This document shows positions 23,021 to 32,170 of a DNA stretch of 64,000 nt, piece by piece. The notes under the pieces were generated by a model that saw only the letters and a program-made list of their open reading frames with translations, did no database searches and was not told the origin of the DNA. Both the position numbers and the translations under genes were made by a program. Position 1 is the stretch's first letter. Each line of letters begins with the position of its first letter. The DNA is from Mesorhizobium sp. WSM4313 (lineage in GTDB: Bacteria > Pseudomonadota > Alphaproteobacteria > Rhizobiales > Rhizobiaceae), in assembly GCF_002294725.1 (NCBI RefSeq), contig NZ_NSFT01000001.1, positions 62,001-126,000 on the forward strand. The letters are read 5' to 3'.

Positions 23021-24258
23021 AGCTTGACCCAGCTCCACTGCGTGACCGGCATGGCCGGTCGCCACGCCTGCATCGAGCCGACAGGCGCCGCGCGCGACAG
23101 CGCGATGCGGGTGAGATCGCCGCCACGCCTGTTGTGCTGGTCGAGCAGCAGCGCCTCCATCTCCAGCGTCACCGCATTGGCGACCAGCCGGCCGCCGGGA
23201 CGCAGCGCCTTGATCGCCTTGTCCAGCACCCCGGCATCGCTGCCGCCGCCGCCGATGAAGATGGCATCGGGCGTCTCCAATTTTGCCAGCGCCTTCGGCG
23301 CGGCTCCTTCGATCACGACGAGGCCGGGCACGCCGCAATGGGCGGCGTTGCGGTGGATGCGGGCGGCGCGCTCGCTATTGGCTTCGATGGCGATGGCGCG
23401 CATAGAGGAATGAGCCAGCATCCACTCGATGCCGATCGAGCCGGAACCGGCGCCGATGTCCCACAGCAGCTCGCCGCGCCGTGGTGCCAGTGCCGACAGC
23501 GTGATGGCGCGGATCTCGCGCTTGGTGATCTGGCCGTCATGTTCGAACAGGTGATCGGCAAGGCCGACGGTCAGAGGCAGGACGCGGGCATCCGGTGTTG
23601 ATTCAATTTCAATCGCCAGCACGTTGAGCGGATTGACGCTTTCGAGATCGAAGGCTTCGGCGCGAGCGGTGCGGCGTGCCTCATCCTGCCCACCGAGTGC
23701 TTCGAGGACCGTCAGTCGCGAAGGGCCAAAACCGAGCTCGTCGAGCAGTGCAGCGATAGCCGCCGGCGCGTCGGCGTCGGAGGTGAGCGCCAGGATGCGC
23801 GCGCCGGAATGGAGCAGGGGCCGGATCAGATCGATCGAATGGCCGTGCAGCGAGATGGTCTCCACGTCCTGCAATGCCCAGCCGAGACGGGACGCGGCCA
23901 GCGACAGAGACGAGGGCGCCGGCAGGACGAGCATTTGATCCGGCTTGACCTTGCGGGCCAGCGTGGCGCCGACACCATGGAAAAACGGGTCGCCGGACGC
24001 GAGCACGCAGATTTTTTTGCCCGCGACCGCCAGCACGTCGCGCATTTCGGCATCGAAGGGCGTCGGCCACGGGCGCGCTTCGCCCTTGGCCAGCGACGCG
24101 ACAAGGCCGAGATGCCGCTTGCCGCCGAAGACGATCTCAGCCTCGGCAATCCGCTGCTTGGCCTCGTCGCCGAGACCCGCTACACCGTCCTCGCCGATGC
24201 CGACGATGGTGAGCCATTTTGAGGCTGGCTGGGCGGCGCGCGGACCCTTAGCAGGCAT
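23017..24258 (-). CDS. cobL: Precorrin-6Y C5,15-methyltransferase (decarboxylating)
   Basis: A 413-residue two-domain enzyme: the N-terminal CbiE-like tetrapyrrole methylase ([32 protein letters not shown]) and the C-terminal CbiT-like Rossmann methyltransferase ([28 protein letters not shown]). It methylates C5 and C15 and decarboxylates the C12 acetate of precorrin-6B. Its start codon lies one base from the start codon of the divergent cobK, so each gene's promoter or leader must overlap the other's coding sequence, unless cobL is read from upstream. Ends by ATGA overlap with cobE. Confidence 0.95.
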   Translation of the reverse strand: MPAKGPRAAQPASKWLTIVGIGEDGVAGLGDEAKQRIAEAEIVFGGKRHLGLVASLAKGEARPWPTPFDAEMRDVLAVAGKKICVLASGDPFFHGVGATLARKVKPDQMLVLPAPSSLSLAASRLGWALQDVETISLHGHSIDLIRPLLHSGARILALTSDADAPAAIAALLDELGFGPSRLTVLEALGGQDEARRTARAEAFDLESVNPLNVLAIEIESTPDARVLPLTVGLADHLFEHDGQITKREIRAITLSALAPRRGELLWDIGAGSGSIGIEWMLAHSSMRAIAIEANSERAARIHRNAAHCGVPGLVVIEGAAPKALAKLETPDAIFIGGGGSDAGVLDKAIKALRPGGRLVANAVTLEMEALLLDQHNRRGGDLTRIALSRAAPVGSMQAWRPAMPVTQWSWVKL

Positions 24259-24259
24259 G

Positions 24260-25027
24260 ATGACCCACCATATCCTGATCCTCGGCGGAACGACGGAAGC
24301 CCGGCAATTGGCCGGGAAGCTCGCCCGTCGCGACGATTTTTCGGTCACGCTGTCGCTGGCCGGTCGCACTGAAAGCCCGGTCGCGCAAGGCGTGCCGGTG
24401 CGTGTCGGCGGCTTTGGCGGCGCAGATGGGCTGGCTGCCTATCTTCGCGAAGAACACGTCGATCTGCTGATCGACGCCACGCATCCATACGCCGTGCGTA
24501 TTTCGGCCAATGCCGCCGAAGCGGCTGCGCAGGCTGGCGTGCCGGTCCTTGCGCTGCGGCGTCCTGGATGGGAGCCCGTGGCCGGTGATCGCTGGACGCT
24601 GGTCGACAGCGTCACTGAGGCGGCGAAGGCGCTTGGCGAGGCGCCGCGCCGCGTTTTCCTGGCGATCGGCCGTCAGGAGGCCGGCGCCTTCGAAGTCGCT
24701 CCGCAGCACCGCTACCTGATCCGCAGCGTCGACCCGGTCGAGCCGAAGCTTGGCGTGCCCGATGCGCTTTACCTCCTGGCGCGTGGACCGTTTCCGGAAG
24801 CGGACGAAAGGGCGTTGCTCGAAAAATACGGCATTGATGCCGTCGTTTCCAAGAACAGCGGCGGCGAGGCGACCTATGGCAAGATCGCCGCTGCGCGGGC
24901 GCTTGGTATCGAAGTGATCATGATCCGCCGACCGCGTTTGCCGGACGTTCCTTCGACCGAGACCGTCGATGCGCTGGCGGCAAAGGTCGATCATCATTTC
25001 GACCCCGTTGCAGAACGCGGGGTGTAG
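24260..25027 (+). CDS. cobK: Precorrin-6A reductase
   Basis: A 255-residue NADPH-dependent reductase converting precorrin-6A to precorrin-6B. Seen: ILGGTTEARQLAGKLA, the substrate-site motif IDATHPYA, FLAIGRQEAGAF, and SKNSGGEATYGKIAAAR near the C-terminus. Two ATGs (24257 and 24260) are possible; the second has AGG four bases upstream. It is the only plus-strand gene of the cob cluster: divergent from cobL with one base between start codons, and its 3' end overlaps the end of cobJ by 34 bases. Confidence 0.96.
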   Translation: MTHHILILGGTTEARQLAGKLARRDDFSVTLSLAGRTESPVAQGVPVRVGGFGGADGLAAYLREEHVDLLIDATHPYAVRISANAAEAAAQAGVPVLALRRPGWEPVAGDRWTLVDSVTEAAKALGEAPRRVFLAIGRQEAGAFEVAPQHRYLIRSVDPVEPKLGVPDALYLLARGPFPEADERALLEKYGIDAVVSKNSGGEATYGKIAAARALGIEVIMIRRPRLPDVPSTETVDALAAKVDHHFDPVAERGV

Positions 25028-25755
25028 ACCAGCGCTGGTTTTTCGCCGCGCTTGATGATGCGGGTTTCCGGCGAGCCGATGATGATGCAGGTCGCCATGT
25101 CGGCCTTTGACGCGTCGGCATCCGCCAGCAGAGAGATTTCGATTCGCTCGTCGGGCCGGCCGGCGGCGCGGCCGAAGATCACCGGCGTGGTGCCGGGCAG
25201 GATCGCCTTCAGGCATTCGAAGGCGCGGCCGAGCTGCCAAGGGCGAGCCTTGCTGATCGGATTGTAGAGCGCGATGACGAAGCCGGCGCCGGCCGCCGCC
25301 AGCAGGCGCAGCTCGATCAGCTCCCACGGCTTCAGATTGTCGGAGAGCGAGATGGCGCAGAAATCATGGCCGAGCGGCGCGCCGATGCGGGCGGCGACGG
25401 CAAGCATGGCGGTAACGCCCGGGACAACCGAAATGTCGATGGCACGCCATTCTTCAGGGCCGGCTTCGATCGCCTCGCAGACGGCCGCGGCCATGGCGAA
25501 AACGCCGGGATCGCCGCCGGAAACGACAGCGACATTGTGGCCTTCTGCGGCCTTGGCCAGCGCTTCGTTGGAGCGGGCGAGTTCCTCGCGGTTGTCGGAG
25601 GCGATGCGGGTCTGGTCCGGCCGCAGTTCCAGCCGGTCGAGATAGGGCTTGTAGCCATAGAAGAAGGAAGCCTCGGCGACGGCATTGGCAGCCTGCGGCG
25701 TGACCTGGTCGGCATTGCCGGGTCCGAGACCGATGACGGTAAGGCGGCCGCTCAC
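24994..25755 (-). CDS. cobJ: Precorrin-3B C17-methyltransferase
   Basis: A 253-residue tetrapyrrole methylase that methylates C17 and contracts the ring to precorrin-4. Motifs: LTVIGLGPGNADQVTPQAA, VSGGDPGVFAMAAAVCEA, VPGVTAMLAVAARIGAP, ALYNPISKARPWQL and TTPVIFGRAAGRPDE. The GTG start at 25755 overlaps the cobI TGA (GTGA). Its last 34 bases overlap the end of the convergent cobK. Confidence 0.96.
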   Translation of the reverse strand: MSGRLTVIGLGPGNADQVTPQAANAVAEASFFYGYKPYLDRLELRPDQTRIASDNREELARSNEALAKAAEGHNVAVVSGGDPGVFAMAAAVCEAIEAGPEEWRAIDISVVPGVTAMLAVAARIGAPLGHDFCAISLSDNLKPWELIELRLLAAAGAGFVIALYNPISKARPWQLGRAFECLKAILPGTTPVIFGRAAGRPDERIEISLLADADASKADMATCIIIGSPETRIIKRGEKPALVYTPRSATGSK

Positions 25756-26501
25756 GGCTTGGTCCCTGGGCGAGCCGACCAGCCGGCAACCAGCACGATG
25801 GCGAAATAGGGCGCCTTGTCGTCCGGCTTTTTGGCAAGCCGCATCGAGACGCTGCCCGGCATGGTGCCGCGCTCGACATAGACGGCCTTCGCCAGCTTGC
25901 CGGTCGCTTCCAGCGCGCGGCGGATTTTTGGCAGGTTGCGGCCGACCTTCATGATGACGGCCGCATCGGTGTCGGCGAGGCGGCGGGTCAGCTCGAACTC
26001 GCTCATCGTGCCGGGCAGCACACTCAGCACGTCGTCGCCCTGGACGATCGGCAGGCCGGTGGCGGACCAACAGCCGGACATGGCGGTGATGCCCGGGATG
26101 ACTTCCGTCGGGAAGCGGTGCGCAAGCCGCACATGCAGATGCATGTAGGAGCCGTAGAAGAGCGGATCGCCCTCCGACAGCACCGCCACCATCCTGCCGG
26201 CGCCGAGATGCTCGGCCACCTGTTCGGCCGATTGCTCGTAGAAATCGGCGATCTGCGCGCGATAGTCGTCGTGATCCTTGTCGATCTCCGTCGTCACCGG
26301 ATAGAGCAGCGGCAGTTCGATCATGTCCGGCCGGAAGCGCGCCTCGACGATGGCACGCGCATTGCTGTTGTTGCCGCGCTTGGCGAAATAGGCGACGACG
26401 TCCGCCTCTGCCAACGCGCGCGCCGCCTTCAGTGTCAGAAGCTCCGGATCTCCAGGGCCGGTGCCGACGCCGACCAGACGGCCTTTCACGATCGCGTTCA
26501 C
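25752..26501 (-). CDS. cobI: Precorrin-2 C20-methyltransferase
   Basis: A 249-residue SAM-dependent methylase acting on precorrin-2 at C20 to give precorrin-3A. Seen: GVGTGPGDPELLTLKAARAL, YFAKRGNNSNARAI, VLSEGDPLFYGSYMHLHVRL, PGITAMSGCWSATGLP and VIMKVGRNLPKI. It overlaps cobH by ATGA at its start and cobJ by GTGA at its end. Confidence 0.97.
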   Translation of the reverse strand: MNAIVKGRLVGVGTGPGDPELLTLKAARALAEADVVAYFAKRGNNSNARAIVEARFRPDMIELPLLYPVTTEIDKDHDDYRAQIADFYEQSAEQVAEHLGAGRMVAVLSEGDPLFYGSYMHLHVRLAHRFPTEVIPGITAMSGCWSATGLPIVQGDDVLSVLPGTMSEFELTRRLADTDAAVIMKVGRNLPKIRRALEATGKLAKAVYVERGTMPGSVSMRLAKKPDDKAPYFAIVLVAGWSARPGTKP

Positions 26502-27130
26502 AGGCCGGGCCTCGCCAGAGAGTTGAGCGCGGCGGCGGTCATGGCGCTGCCGCCCAGCCTGCCGCGCACGATGGCATAAGGCACGCCGTAGGAATTTTCG
26601 GCCAGCGCATCCTTGGATTCGGCAGCACCCACGAAGCCCACAGGCATGCCGATGATCGCGGCCGGCCTCGGCGCGCCGTCGCGCAGCTTCTCAAGCAGAT
26701 AGAAGAGCGCGGTCGGCGCGTTGCCGATGGCGACGACAGAGCCGGCCATGCGCTCGCCCCAGAGGTCGATCGCCGCGGCCGAGCGGGTGTTGCCGATTTG
26801 CCTGGCGATGTCGTGCGTGCGCGGGTCGCGCAGCGTGCATATCACATCGTTGCCGGCCGGCAGACGGGCGCGGGTGACGCCATGCGCCACCATCTCGGCA
26901 TCGCAGAAGATCGGCGCGCCGGCGGCGAGCGCGGTCCGGGCGGCGGCAACGAAATTATTCGAGAAGACGAAATGGGTGGCGGCTTCAACCTGGCCGCAGG
27001 CATGGATCATGCGAATCGCGACATCGGCTTCCGCCTCCGAGAAGCGCGACAGATCCGCCTCGGCGCGGATGATGGCGAAAGAGCGCTCGTAGATCGCCGT
27101 TCCGTCATGGATATAGTCGTAGGCGGCCAT
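26498..27130 (-). CDS. cobH: Precorrin-8X methylmutase
   Basis: A 210-residue enzyme that moves the C11 methyl to C12, giving hydrogenobyrinate. Key features: YIHDGTAIYERSFAIIRAEA at the N-terminus, the catalytic His in MIHACGQVEA, GAPIFCDAEMVAHGV, and a C-terminal IGMPVGFVGAAESK. The start codon begins directly after the cobG stop codon (27131); the end overlaps cobI by ATGA. Confidence 0.97.
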   Translation of the reverse strand: MAAYDYIHDGTAIYERSFAIIRAEADLSRFSEAEADVAIRMIHACGQVEAATHFVFSNNFVAAARTALAAGAPIFCDAEMVAHGVTRARLPAGNDVICTLRDPRTHDIARQIGNTRSAAAIDLWGERMAGSVVAIGNAPTALFYLLEKLRDGAPRPAAIIGMPVGFVGAAESKDALAENSYGVPYAIVRGRLGGSAMTAAALNSLARPGL

Positions 27131-28618
27131 TCACTGGTTCCGTCGATAGAGTTCGGCGATGCCGGCCGCGCCAAGTCTTTTCAGGCAGGCGGCGGCGGTT
27201 TCGCCCTGATGTCGTGCGTCGCGGATCGCGGCAAGAATGCCGGCGACCCCGCGCGCGGCGTCATAGCCCGGCCTGTACGCGGCAGGAAGGGCCTTTGCCG
27301 TCCCGTCCACGACAAGTCCGGCTCCGTTTTCGTCGCCGACCAGGGTGAGCGCAGCGGTGCCGGGATGCGCGCAGCCCTTGGCGCAGCCGGAGATGTGGAG
27401 CGACAGCGAGGCGTCGAGAAGGTCCGCGCTTTCTTTTGCGATCGTTTCGGCGATGGCACGGGTGGCGATGCGGCCGGACGCGCAGGCCGGCGTGCCGGGG
27501 CAGGCGGCGATGCGGGTGCGCGGATCGGCGGGGTCGGTGACAAAGCCGAGAGCGGCGGCGGAGGATTGGAGCGTGGAGGGGGCGGAGAGACCGAGGAAGA
27601 GCAGGGCTCGCCCTGGGGCGAGGCGGACTTCGGAGGCGCCGAGGTTCGCGGCTTGGGTGGCGAGATCGATGAGGTTTTGCGCCGGCATGCTGCCGTAGGG
27701 CAGGGCGATGCCTAGGGCGTGGTCGGCGTTCATTTCGAAAAAGCCAATCGGCAAGCGAGGGCGCTCTACGGCGCCCCCCTCTGTCCTGCCGGACATCTCC
27801 CCCACAAGGGGGGAGATTGGCAGCTCCGCCGATGGCGCCCTGCCTGCAACCTTGCTGCTGGGCTCGATCTTGGCGATTGGCGAAACCGGCGGCGACGGCT
27901 CAATCTCCCCCCTTGTGGGGGAGATGTCCGGCAGGACAGAGGGGGGCGCGAAGGAATGCCAGCTGGCGAGAGAGGCCAACTGCCGCTCCGACAAATCGCG
28001 GGTATGCGCCTCCCGGCCCTTTTCCGAGACCATCCGGAGTGCAGCAACTGTAATGTCACGCCCAGCATCCGCATCGACCGCCGCGAGCGGCTTCGCGCTC
28101 CGCCCGTCGCCGGCAATCGACACGCTCCACCAGATGCCCGCCGCAGCCTGCACTGCCTTCAGCCGCACATCGCCCGTCACCGCATCCATCGTCAGCTGTC
28201 CGCCGCCGTCGACAACCACCGACACCTTCGGCCCCAGCCTTGTCGTCAGCCCGGCTTCCTCGATCGCCGCGCTGATTCGCTCTGCCAACGGGCGCGGATC
28301 GACGATCTCTTCTGGATCGATTCCCGCCAGCGGTCCGGTCTCGACCGGAACGCCACTGCGCACCGCGATGCCGAGCGCATCTACTTCGTCCGCCAGCAGC
28401 CGGGCGCTTTCGGCCGTCAAACCGCGGATCTGCAGGCTGCCGCGCGCGGTCACTTCCATGATGCCGTTGCCGTGGCGCAAAGCGGATTCACCGAGTTCGA
28501 TGAGCGACTTGGGTGCGAGCCCTCCTGCGACCGGGTTGAGCCGCACCAGCAGCCCGTCGCCGGTCTGCATCGGCGCGCTTAGAGCAGGGCAAGCGCCACG
28601 GCGCGAAAACGCGTTCAT
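27131..28618 (-). CDS. cobG: Precorrin-3B synthase with an in-frame repeat insertion
   Basis: A 495-residue iron-sulphur enzyme of the sulphite/nitrite reductase family that oxidises precorrin-3A to precorrin-3B with O2. Iron-sulphur ligands are seen in ACPGTPACASG and HISGCAKGCAHPGTA; ferredoxin-like half-domains begin GACPALSAPMQTGDGLLVR and GFFEMNADHALGIALPYG. Residues about 224-283, between the two halves, are encoded by a palindromic repeat (27771-27949); without it the protein would be about 435 residues, closer to the usual length. The insert keeps frame, so the enzyme may still work. The start overlaps the cobN stop by ATGA. Confidence 0.93.
   Translation of the reverse strand: MNAFSRRGACPALSAPMQTGDGLLVRLNPVAGGLAPKSLIELGESALRHGNGIMEVTARGSLQIRGLTAESARLLADEVDALGIAVRSGVPVETGPLAGIDPEEIVDPRPLAERISAAIEEAGLTTRLGPKVSVVVDGGGQLTMDAVTGDVRLKAVQAAAGIWWSVSIAGDGRSAKPLAAVDADAGRDITVAALRMVSEKGREAHTRDLSERQLASLASWHSFAPPSVLPDISPTRGEIEPSPPVSPIAKIEPSSKVAGRAPSAELPISPLVGEMSGRTEGGAVERPRLPIGFFEMNADHALGIALPYGSMPAQNLIDLATQAANLGASEVRLAPGRALLFLGLSAPSTLQSSAAALGFVTDPADPRTRIAACPGTPACASGRIATRAIAETIAKESADLLDASLSLHISGCAKGCAHPGTAALTLVGDENGAGLVVDGTAKALPAAYRPGYDAARGVAGILAAIRDARHQGETAAACLKRLGAAGIAELYRRNQ
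27771..27949. repeat. Palindromic element inside cobG
   Basis: Two 49-bp arms, 27771-27819 and 27901-27949, are perfect inverted copies around an 81-bp spacer. Read with cobG, the first arm encodes APPSVLPDISPTRGEI and the second ISPLVGEMSGRTEGGA. A second copy with the same arms and a related spacer is in cobN (30564-30722). The transcript would form a very strong hairpin. Confidence 0.9.
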
Positions 28619-31600
28619 GCCGCCACTCCACCTGCCTGGGCCCCGGCGATCAAGGCCGCGAGATCGTCGTCGATGGAATTGCGCAGCGGGTGCCACAGGC
28701 CGCGACGTCGCGCGGAGAGAAGCCGCTCGGCGATGACCTTCGCCGCCGCCGGATTCTCGCGCAGGATGAAGGCGCGAACTTCCGGGTCGCCAACATAGGC
28801 GTCATGCACCGCCTCGATCAGCGCGCCCGAAATGGCATGGGTAGTCTCCGCGAAGCCGACCAGACGGTCGACCGTCTCGGCGAATTCGGAGGCGCCGCGC
28901 GGGCCGTGGCGCATCTGGCCGGCGATGAAGCGCGGGTTGACGGCGCGGGCGCGGACCACGCGCGATACCGCTTCGCCGATCGAACGCGGCTTCGGCTTTT
29001 TCGGGTCGGTCGTGTCTAGCACGATGACGTCGGCATTCCTGCCGAGCGCTGCAAGGGCGGCCGAAAAGCCGCCGATGAAGGCGACGTCGGCCGAGCCTTC
29101 GAGGATGTCGCGGCCCGGATCGTCGCCGGTGTGGACGAGAAGATCGGCTTCGGCGATGCGGCCTTCGAAAGCGCCGGGCGCAGAAATCCCCTCGCCGTCG
29201 GCGCCGCCATAGGCGTGCGACGTGGCCTCGAGATAGGCGCGGCCGATCTCTTCGCGCGCGCCCCATTCGCCGCGCGACAGCAAGTCCTCGACGCCGGCGC
29301 CATAGGTGCCGGGCGAGGTCCCGAAAATGCGCGCGCCGACCTTGCCCTCCGCGCGGGTCGCCGCAGCGAGAGGGTTTTCCGTGTCGTCTTCGTCGCGGCT
29401 GGCGACCGCATTGGCGGCGGCGTCGATCAGCGCGATCTGGGTCGGGAACATGTCGCGGAACAGGCCGGAAATGCGCCAGGTGACGTCGACGCGCGGGCGG
29501 CCGAGCGTAGCCGGCGGCAGCACCTCGATGCCAGTGACGCGGCCGGTGGCGGCATCCCATTGCGGCCGGCAGCCCATCAGCGCCAGGCCTTGCGCGATCT
29601 CCTCGCCGCCGGTGCGCAGGGAGGCGGAGCCCCAAAGGTCGATGACCAGCGAGCGCGGCCAGTCGCCATGGCTCTGCATATAGCTGCGCACCACTTCTTC
29701 CGCCGCCGCCTGGCCGAGGTCATAGGCGGTCGGCGTCGGCATGGTGCGCGGATCGGAGGTGAAGAGGTTGCGGCCGGTGGGGAGCACATCGGAGCGACCG
29801 CGCGCCGGGGCGCCGGCAGGGCCGGCCTTGATGTGGCGGCCATCGAGCGCGGCAAGCAGGGCTGCTTTTTCAGCCGCCGCGCTTTGCCGGCGCAGCGGGT
29901 CGGCTTCGTCTTCCGGTGCGCGGCCATAGACATGCAGCCCGTCCTTGACGGCGAAATCCTTGAGGTCGCAGAGCCAGGCGTCGATGCGGCGCAGCGCTTC
30001 GTCCGGAGCGTCTGTGCCGGCAACGCCGGCTTCGGAAGCAAGGCCAGTCTTTTGCGCCGTCTCGACAATCAATTTGGCCAGACGGTCGCGGCGGCGGCGG
30101 TCGAGGCCGTCGGCCTGCGCATATTCGTCGACCAACCGCTCGAGTTTCTGTTGCGCCTCGTCCAGGCCGGCGCCGGTCAGCGGCGGCGGCAGATGGCCGA
30201 GGGTGACGGCCGAAATGCGGCGCTTGGCCTGCGCCGCCTCGCCCGGATTGGAGACGATGAAGGGATAGATGACGGGCAGCGACCCGGTGACGATCTCGGG
30301 GAAGCAGGTTTCGGACAGCGCGACGGTTTTGCCCGGCAACCATTCCAGCGTGCCGTGTGCGCCAACATGGACGATGGCATGCACGCCGAGCGATTTTTGC
30401 AGCCAGAGGCCGAAAGCGATCAGCTCGTGGCGCGGGGGCCGCGTCGGGTCGTGATAGTCGGCGCGGCGGTCGGCCGAGCGGCCGCGGTCGGGGGCCAGCG
30501 CCACGGTGACGTTGCCGAAGGTCGCGGCGCGGAAGGGGAAGGTTGCCGAGATCGGCGCTTGAACACCCCCCTCTGTCCTGCCGGACATCTCCCCCGCAAG
30601 GGGGGAGATCGGCAGTTCCGCCGAAGGCGCCATTCTTGCAACTCCGACAATTGGCGAAAGCGGTGGCGACAGATCAATCTCCCCCCTTGCGGGGGAGATG
30701 TCCGGCAGGACAGAGGGGGGTGCCTCGCGCGAACCTATCCCCTTTGCCTTGCCCCATGTCGCCTCAACTGAAGCTCGCGCTTCCCTCGGCAGTTCCGCTG
30801 AAAAGGCAACGTAATCCGTCAACGTAAGGCCGTGCCCACCTACCTCCAGCGCATCCAGCAACGCGCGCGGCGATTGCGGAATCCCCTCAACCGCATAGCC
30901 CTGTTCCTTCAGGTCATGCAGCATGGCGAGCACGCTTGAAGGCACATCCAGCCCGACGGCATAACCTGTACGTCCGGGCGCGCTCGGATAATCAGGGATC
31001 AGGATCGCGAGCTTGCGCTCGGCCCGCTCCGTCCGCTGCAGGCGGATAAACGCCGCGATCCGCTTGGCGACCTGCGCGACGCGGTCCGGCTCGGACCGGT
31101 TGGTGAAGGCGCGGAAGGCGAGCGCCGCATCGGTCTCGACCTCGCCCTTGAACGAGATCGCGCCGGCCAGGATGCGGCCGTCGAGCTCGGGCAGCACCAC
31201 ATGCATGGCAAGGTCGGCAGGAGCCAGGCCGCGCTGGTTCTTTTGCCAGACCTCGCGCCTCGTCGTGGCGACGATGACCTGGAAGACGGGCACACCGGCG
31301 CGGTCGAAGAGGGTCTCGGCACCGGGTTCCGCGCCGGAGGCGAAGGCGGTGGCGGTGACGATGGCGGAGGGGTTCAGGGAGGTGAGGGCGGTTTCGACGA
31401 AGGCCAGGGATGCCGCGTCTTTGAGGCTGGAGACGAAGATCGGCACAGGCGCTAGGCCTTGCGAACACAGGGCGTCAACGAGTGCGTCGATCGGCGCCAC
31501 GTCGGCGGCAAGCAGCATCGAGCGGTAGAAGAGGATGGGGATGACGGCGAAATTGTCGACGTCGAGTTCCGCCTCTAAAAGATTCGGCTTCTCGACGACA

Positions 31601-32154
31601 CCAACTCCCGGCTGATAATATCCCGCCTTCGGCACGCTGACCGGTTCGGCCACGGCCGCATCCGACCCGGCGAGCCTTGCCAGCCTTTGCACCAGCGCGC
31701 TCATATTCGCCGGGCCGCCTTCGCGGAAATAACCGAGCAGGGCGTCCAATTCGGCGCGCGGCAGGGTCGAGGCTTCGATCAGCCGCTGGTCCTCGTCATG
31801 GCTTTCGCCGGGCAGCAGCGCCAGCTTCATGCCGCGTTCTCGCGCCAGCGCCGCGAGCTGGTCGCAGCCGTAGCGCCACCAGTCGTAGCCGCCGAGGATG
31901 CGCACCAGGACGACCTTGGCGTGGCGGGCGACGCTGTCGATCCACAGGTCCACCGACATCGGGTGGCGAAGGTCGCGCAGCGCCGCAAGCCGCATCGACG
32001 GCAGCCGCGCCGCATCCGTCTTCCAGGCCGTGACCAGGCCGGCGAGATCGCTGTCGGTGAAGGACAGCGCCACCACATCCGCAGGCGTCTGCCTGAGGTC
32101 GATCGGCTCGGCGAGATCGTCGAGCGATGCGGATGTGGTGGCGAGGATGTGCAT
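28615..32154 (-). CDS. cobN: Cobaltochelatase subunit CobN
   Basis: A 1179-residue large subunit of the ATP-dependent aerobic cobaltochelatase (with CobS and CobT chelatase subunits encoded elsewhere), inserting Co2+ into hydrogenobyrinate a,c-diamide. Characteristic segments: ILGGYDWWRYGCDQL, GYYQPGVGVVEKPNLLEAE, VGLDVPSSVLAMLHDL, VHVGAHGTLEWLPGKTVAL and TSPGTYGAGVEDL. Residues about 478-531 are encoded by a palindromic repeat that lies just before the conserved FGNVTVALAPDRGRSADRR. It follows cobW by 16 bases and overlaps cobG. Confidence 0.95.
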   Translation of the reverse strand: MHILATTSASLDDLAEPIDLRQTPADVVALSFTDSDLAGLVTAWKTDAARLPSMRLAALRDLRHPMSVDLWIDSVARHAKVVLVRILGGYDWWRYGCDQLAALARERGMKLALLPGESHDEDQRLIEASTLPRAELDALLGYFREGGPANMSALVQRLARLAGSDAAVAEPVSVPKAGYYQPGVGVVEKPNLLEAELDVDNFAVIPILFYRSMLLAADVAPIDALVDALCSQGLAPVPIFVSSLKDAASLAFVETALTSLNPSAIVTATAFASGAEPGAETLFDRAGVPVFQVIVATTRREVWQKNQRGLAPADLAMHVVLPELDGRILAGAISFKGEVETDAALAFRAFTNRSEPDRVAQVAKRIAAFIRLQRTERAERKLAILIPDYPSAPGRTGYAVGLDVPSSVLAMLHDLKEQGYAVEGIPQSPRALLDALEVGGHGLTLTDYVAFSAELPREARASVEATWGKAKGIGSREAPPSVLPDISPARGEIDLSPPLSPIVGVARMAPSAELPISPLAGEMSGRTEGGVQAPISATFPFRAATFGNVTVALAPDRGRSADRRADYHDPTRPPRHELIAFGLWLQKSLGVHAIVHVGAHGTLEWLPGKTVALSETCFPEIVTGSLPVIYPFIVSNPGEAAQAKRRISAVTLGHLPPPLTGAGLDEAQQKLERLVDEYAQADGLDRRRRDRLAKLIVETAQKTGLASEAGVAGTDAPDEALRRIDAWLCDLKDFAVKDGLHVYGRAPEDEADPLRRQSAAAEKAALLAALDGRHIKAGPAGAPARGRSDVLPTGRNLFTSDPRTMPTPTAYDLGQAAAEEVVRSYMQSHGDWPRSLVIDLWGSASLRTGGEEIAQGLALMGCRPQWDAATGRVTGIEVLPPATLGRPRVDVTWRISGLFRDMFPTQIALIDAAANAVASRDEDDTENPLAAATRAEGKVGARIFGTSPGTYGAGVEDLLSRGEWGAREEIGRAYLEATSHAYGGADGEGISAPGAFEGRIAEADLLVHTGDDPGRDILEGSADVAFIGGFSAALAALGRNADVIVLDTTDPKKPKPRSIGEAVSRVVRARAVNPRFIAGQMRHGPRGASEFAETVDRLVGFAETTHAISGALIEAVHDAYVGDPEVRAFILRENPAAAKVIAERLLSARRRGLWHPLRNSIDDDLAALIAGAQAGGVAA
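30564..30722. repeat. Palindromic element inside cobN
   Basis: Arms 30564-30609 and 30677-30722 are 46-bp perfect inverted copies with a 67-bp spacer. They differ from the cobG copy at very few positions and the spacers are clearly related. Read with cobN the element encodes APPSVLPDISPARGEI ... ISPLAGEMSGRTEGGV, in the same frame as in cobG. The length difference between the two copies, measured from C6 to G6, is 18 bases, i.e. six codons. Confidence 0.9.
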
Positions 32155-32170
32155 CGCGGTCCGGATTGCC

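Noticed and set aside
27719..28582. Plus-strand gene opposite cobG
   Set aside because: Long reverse frames are expected in GC-rich genes; cobG has clear iron-sulphur motifs on the minus strand.
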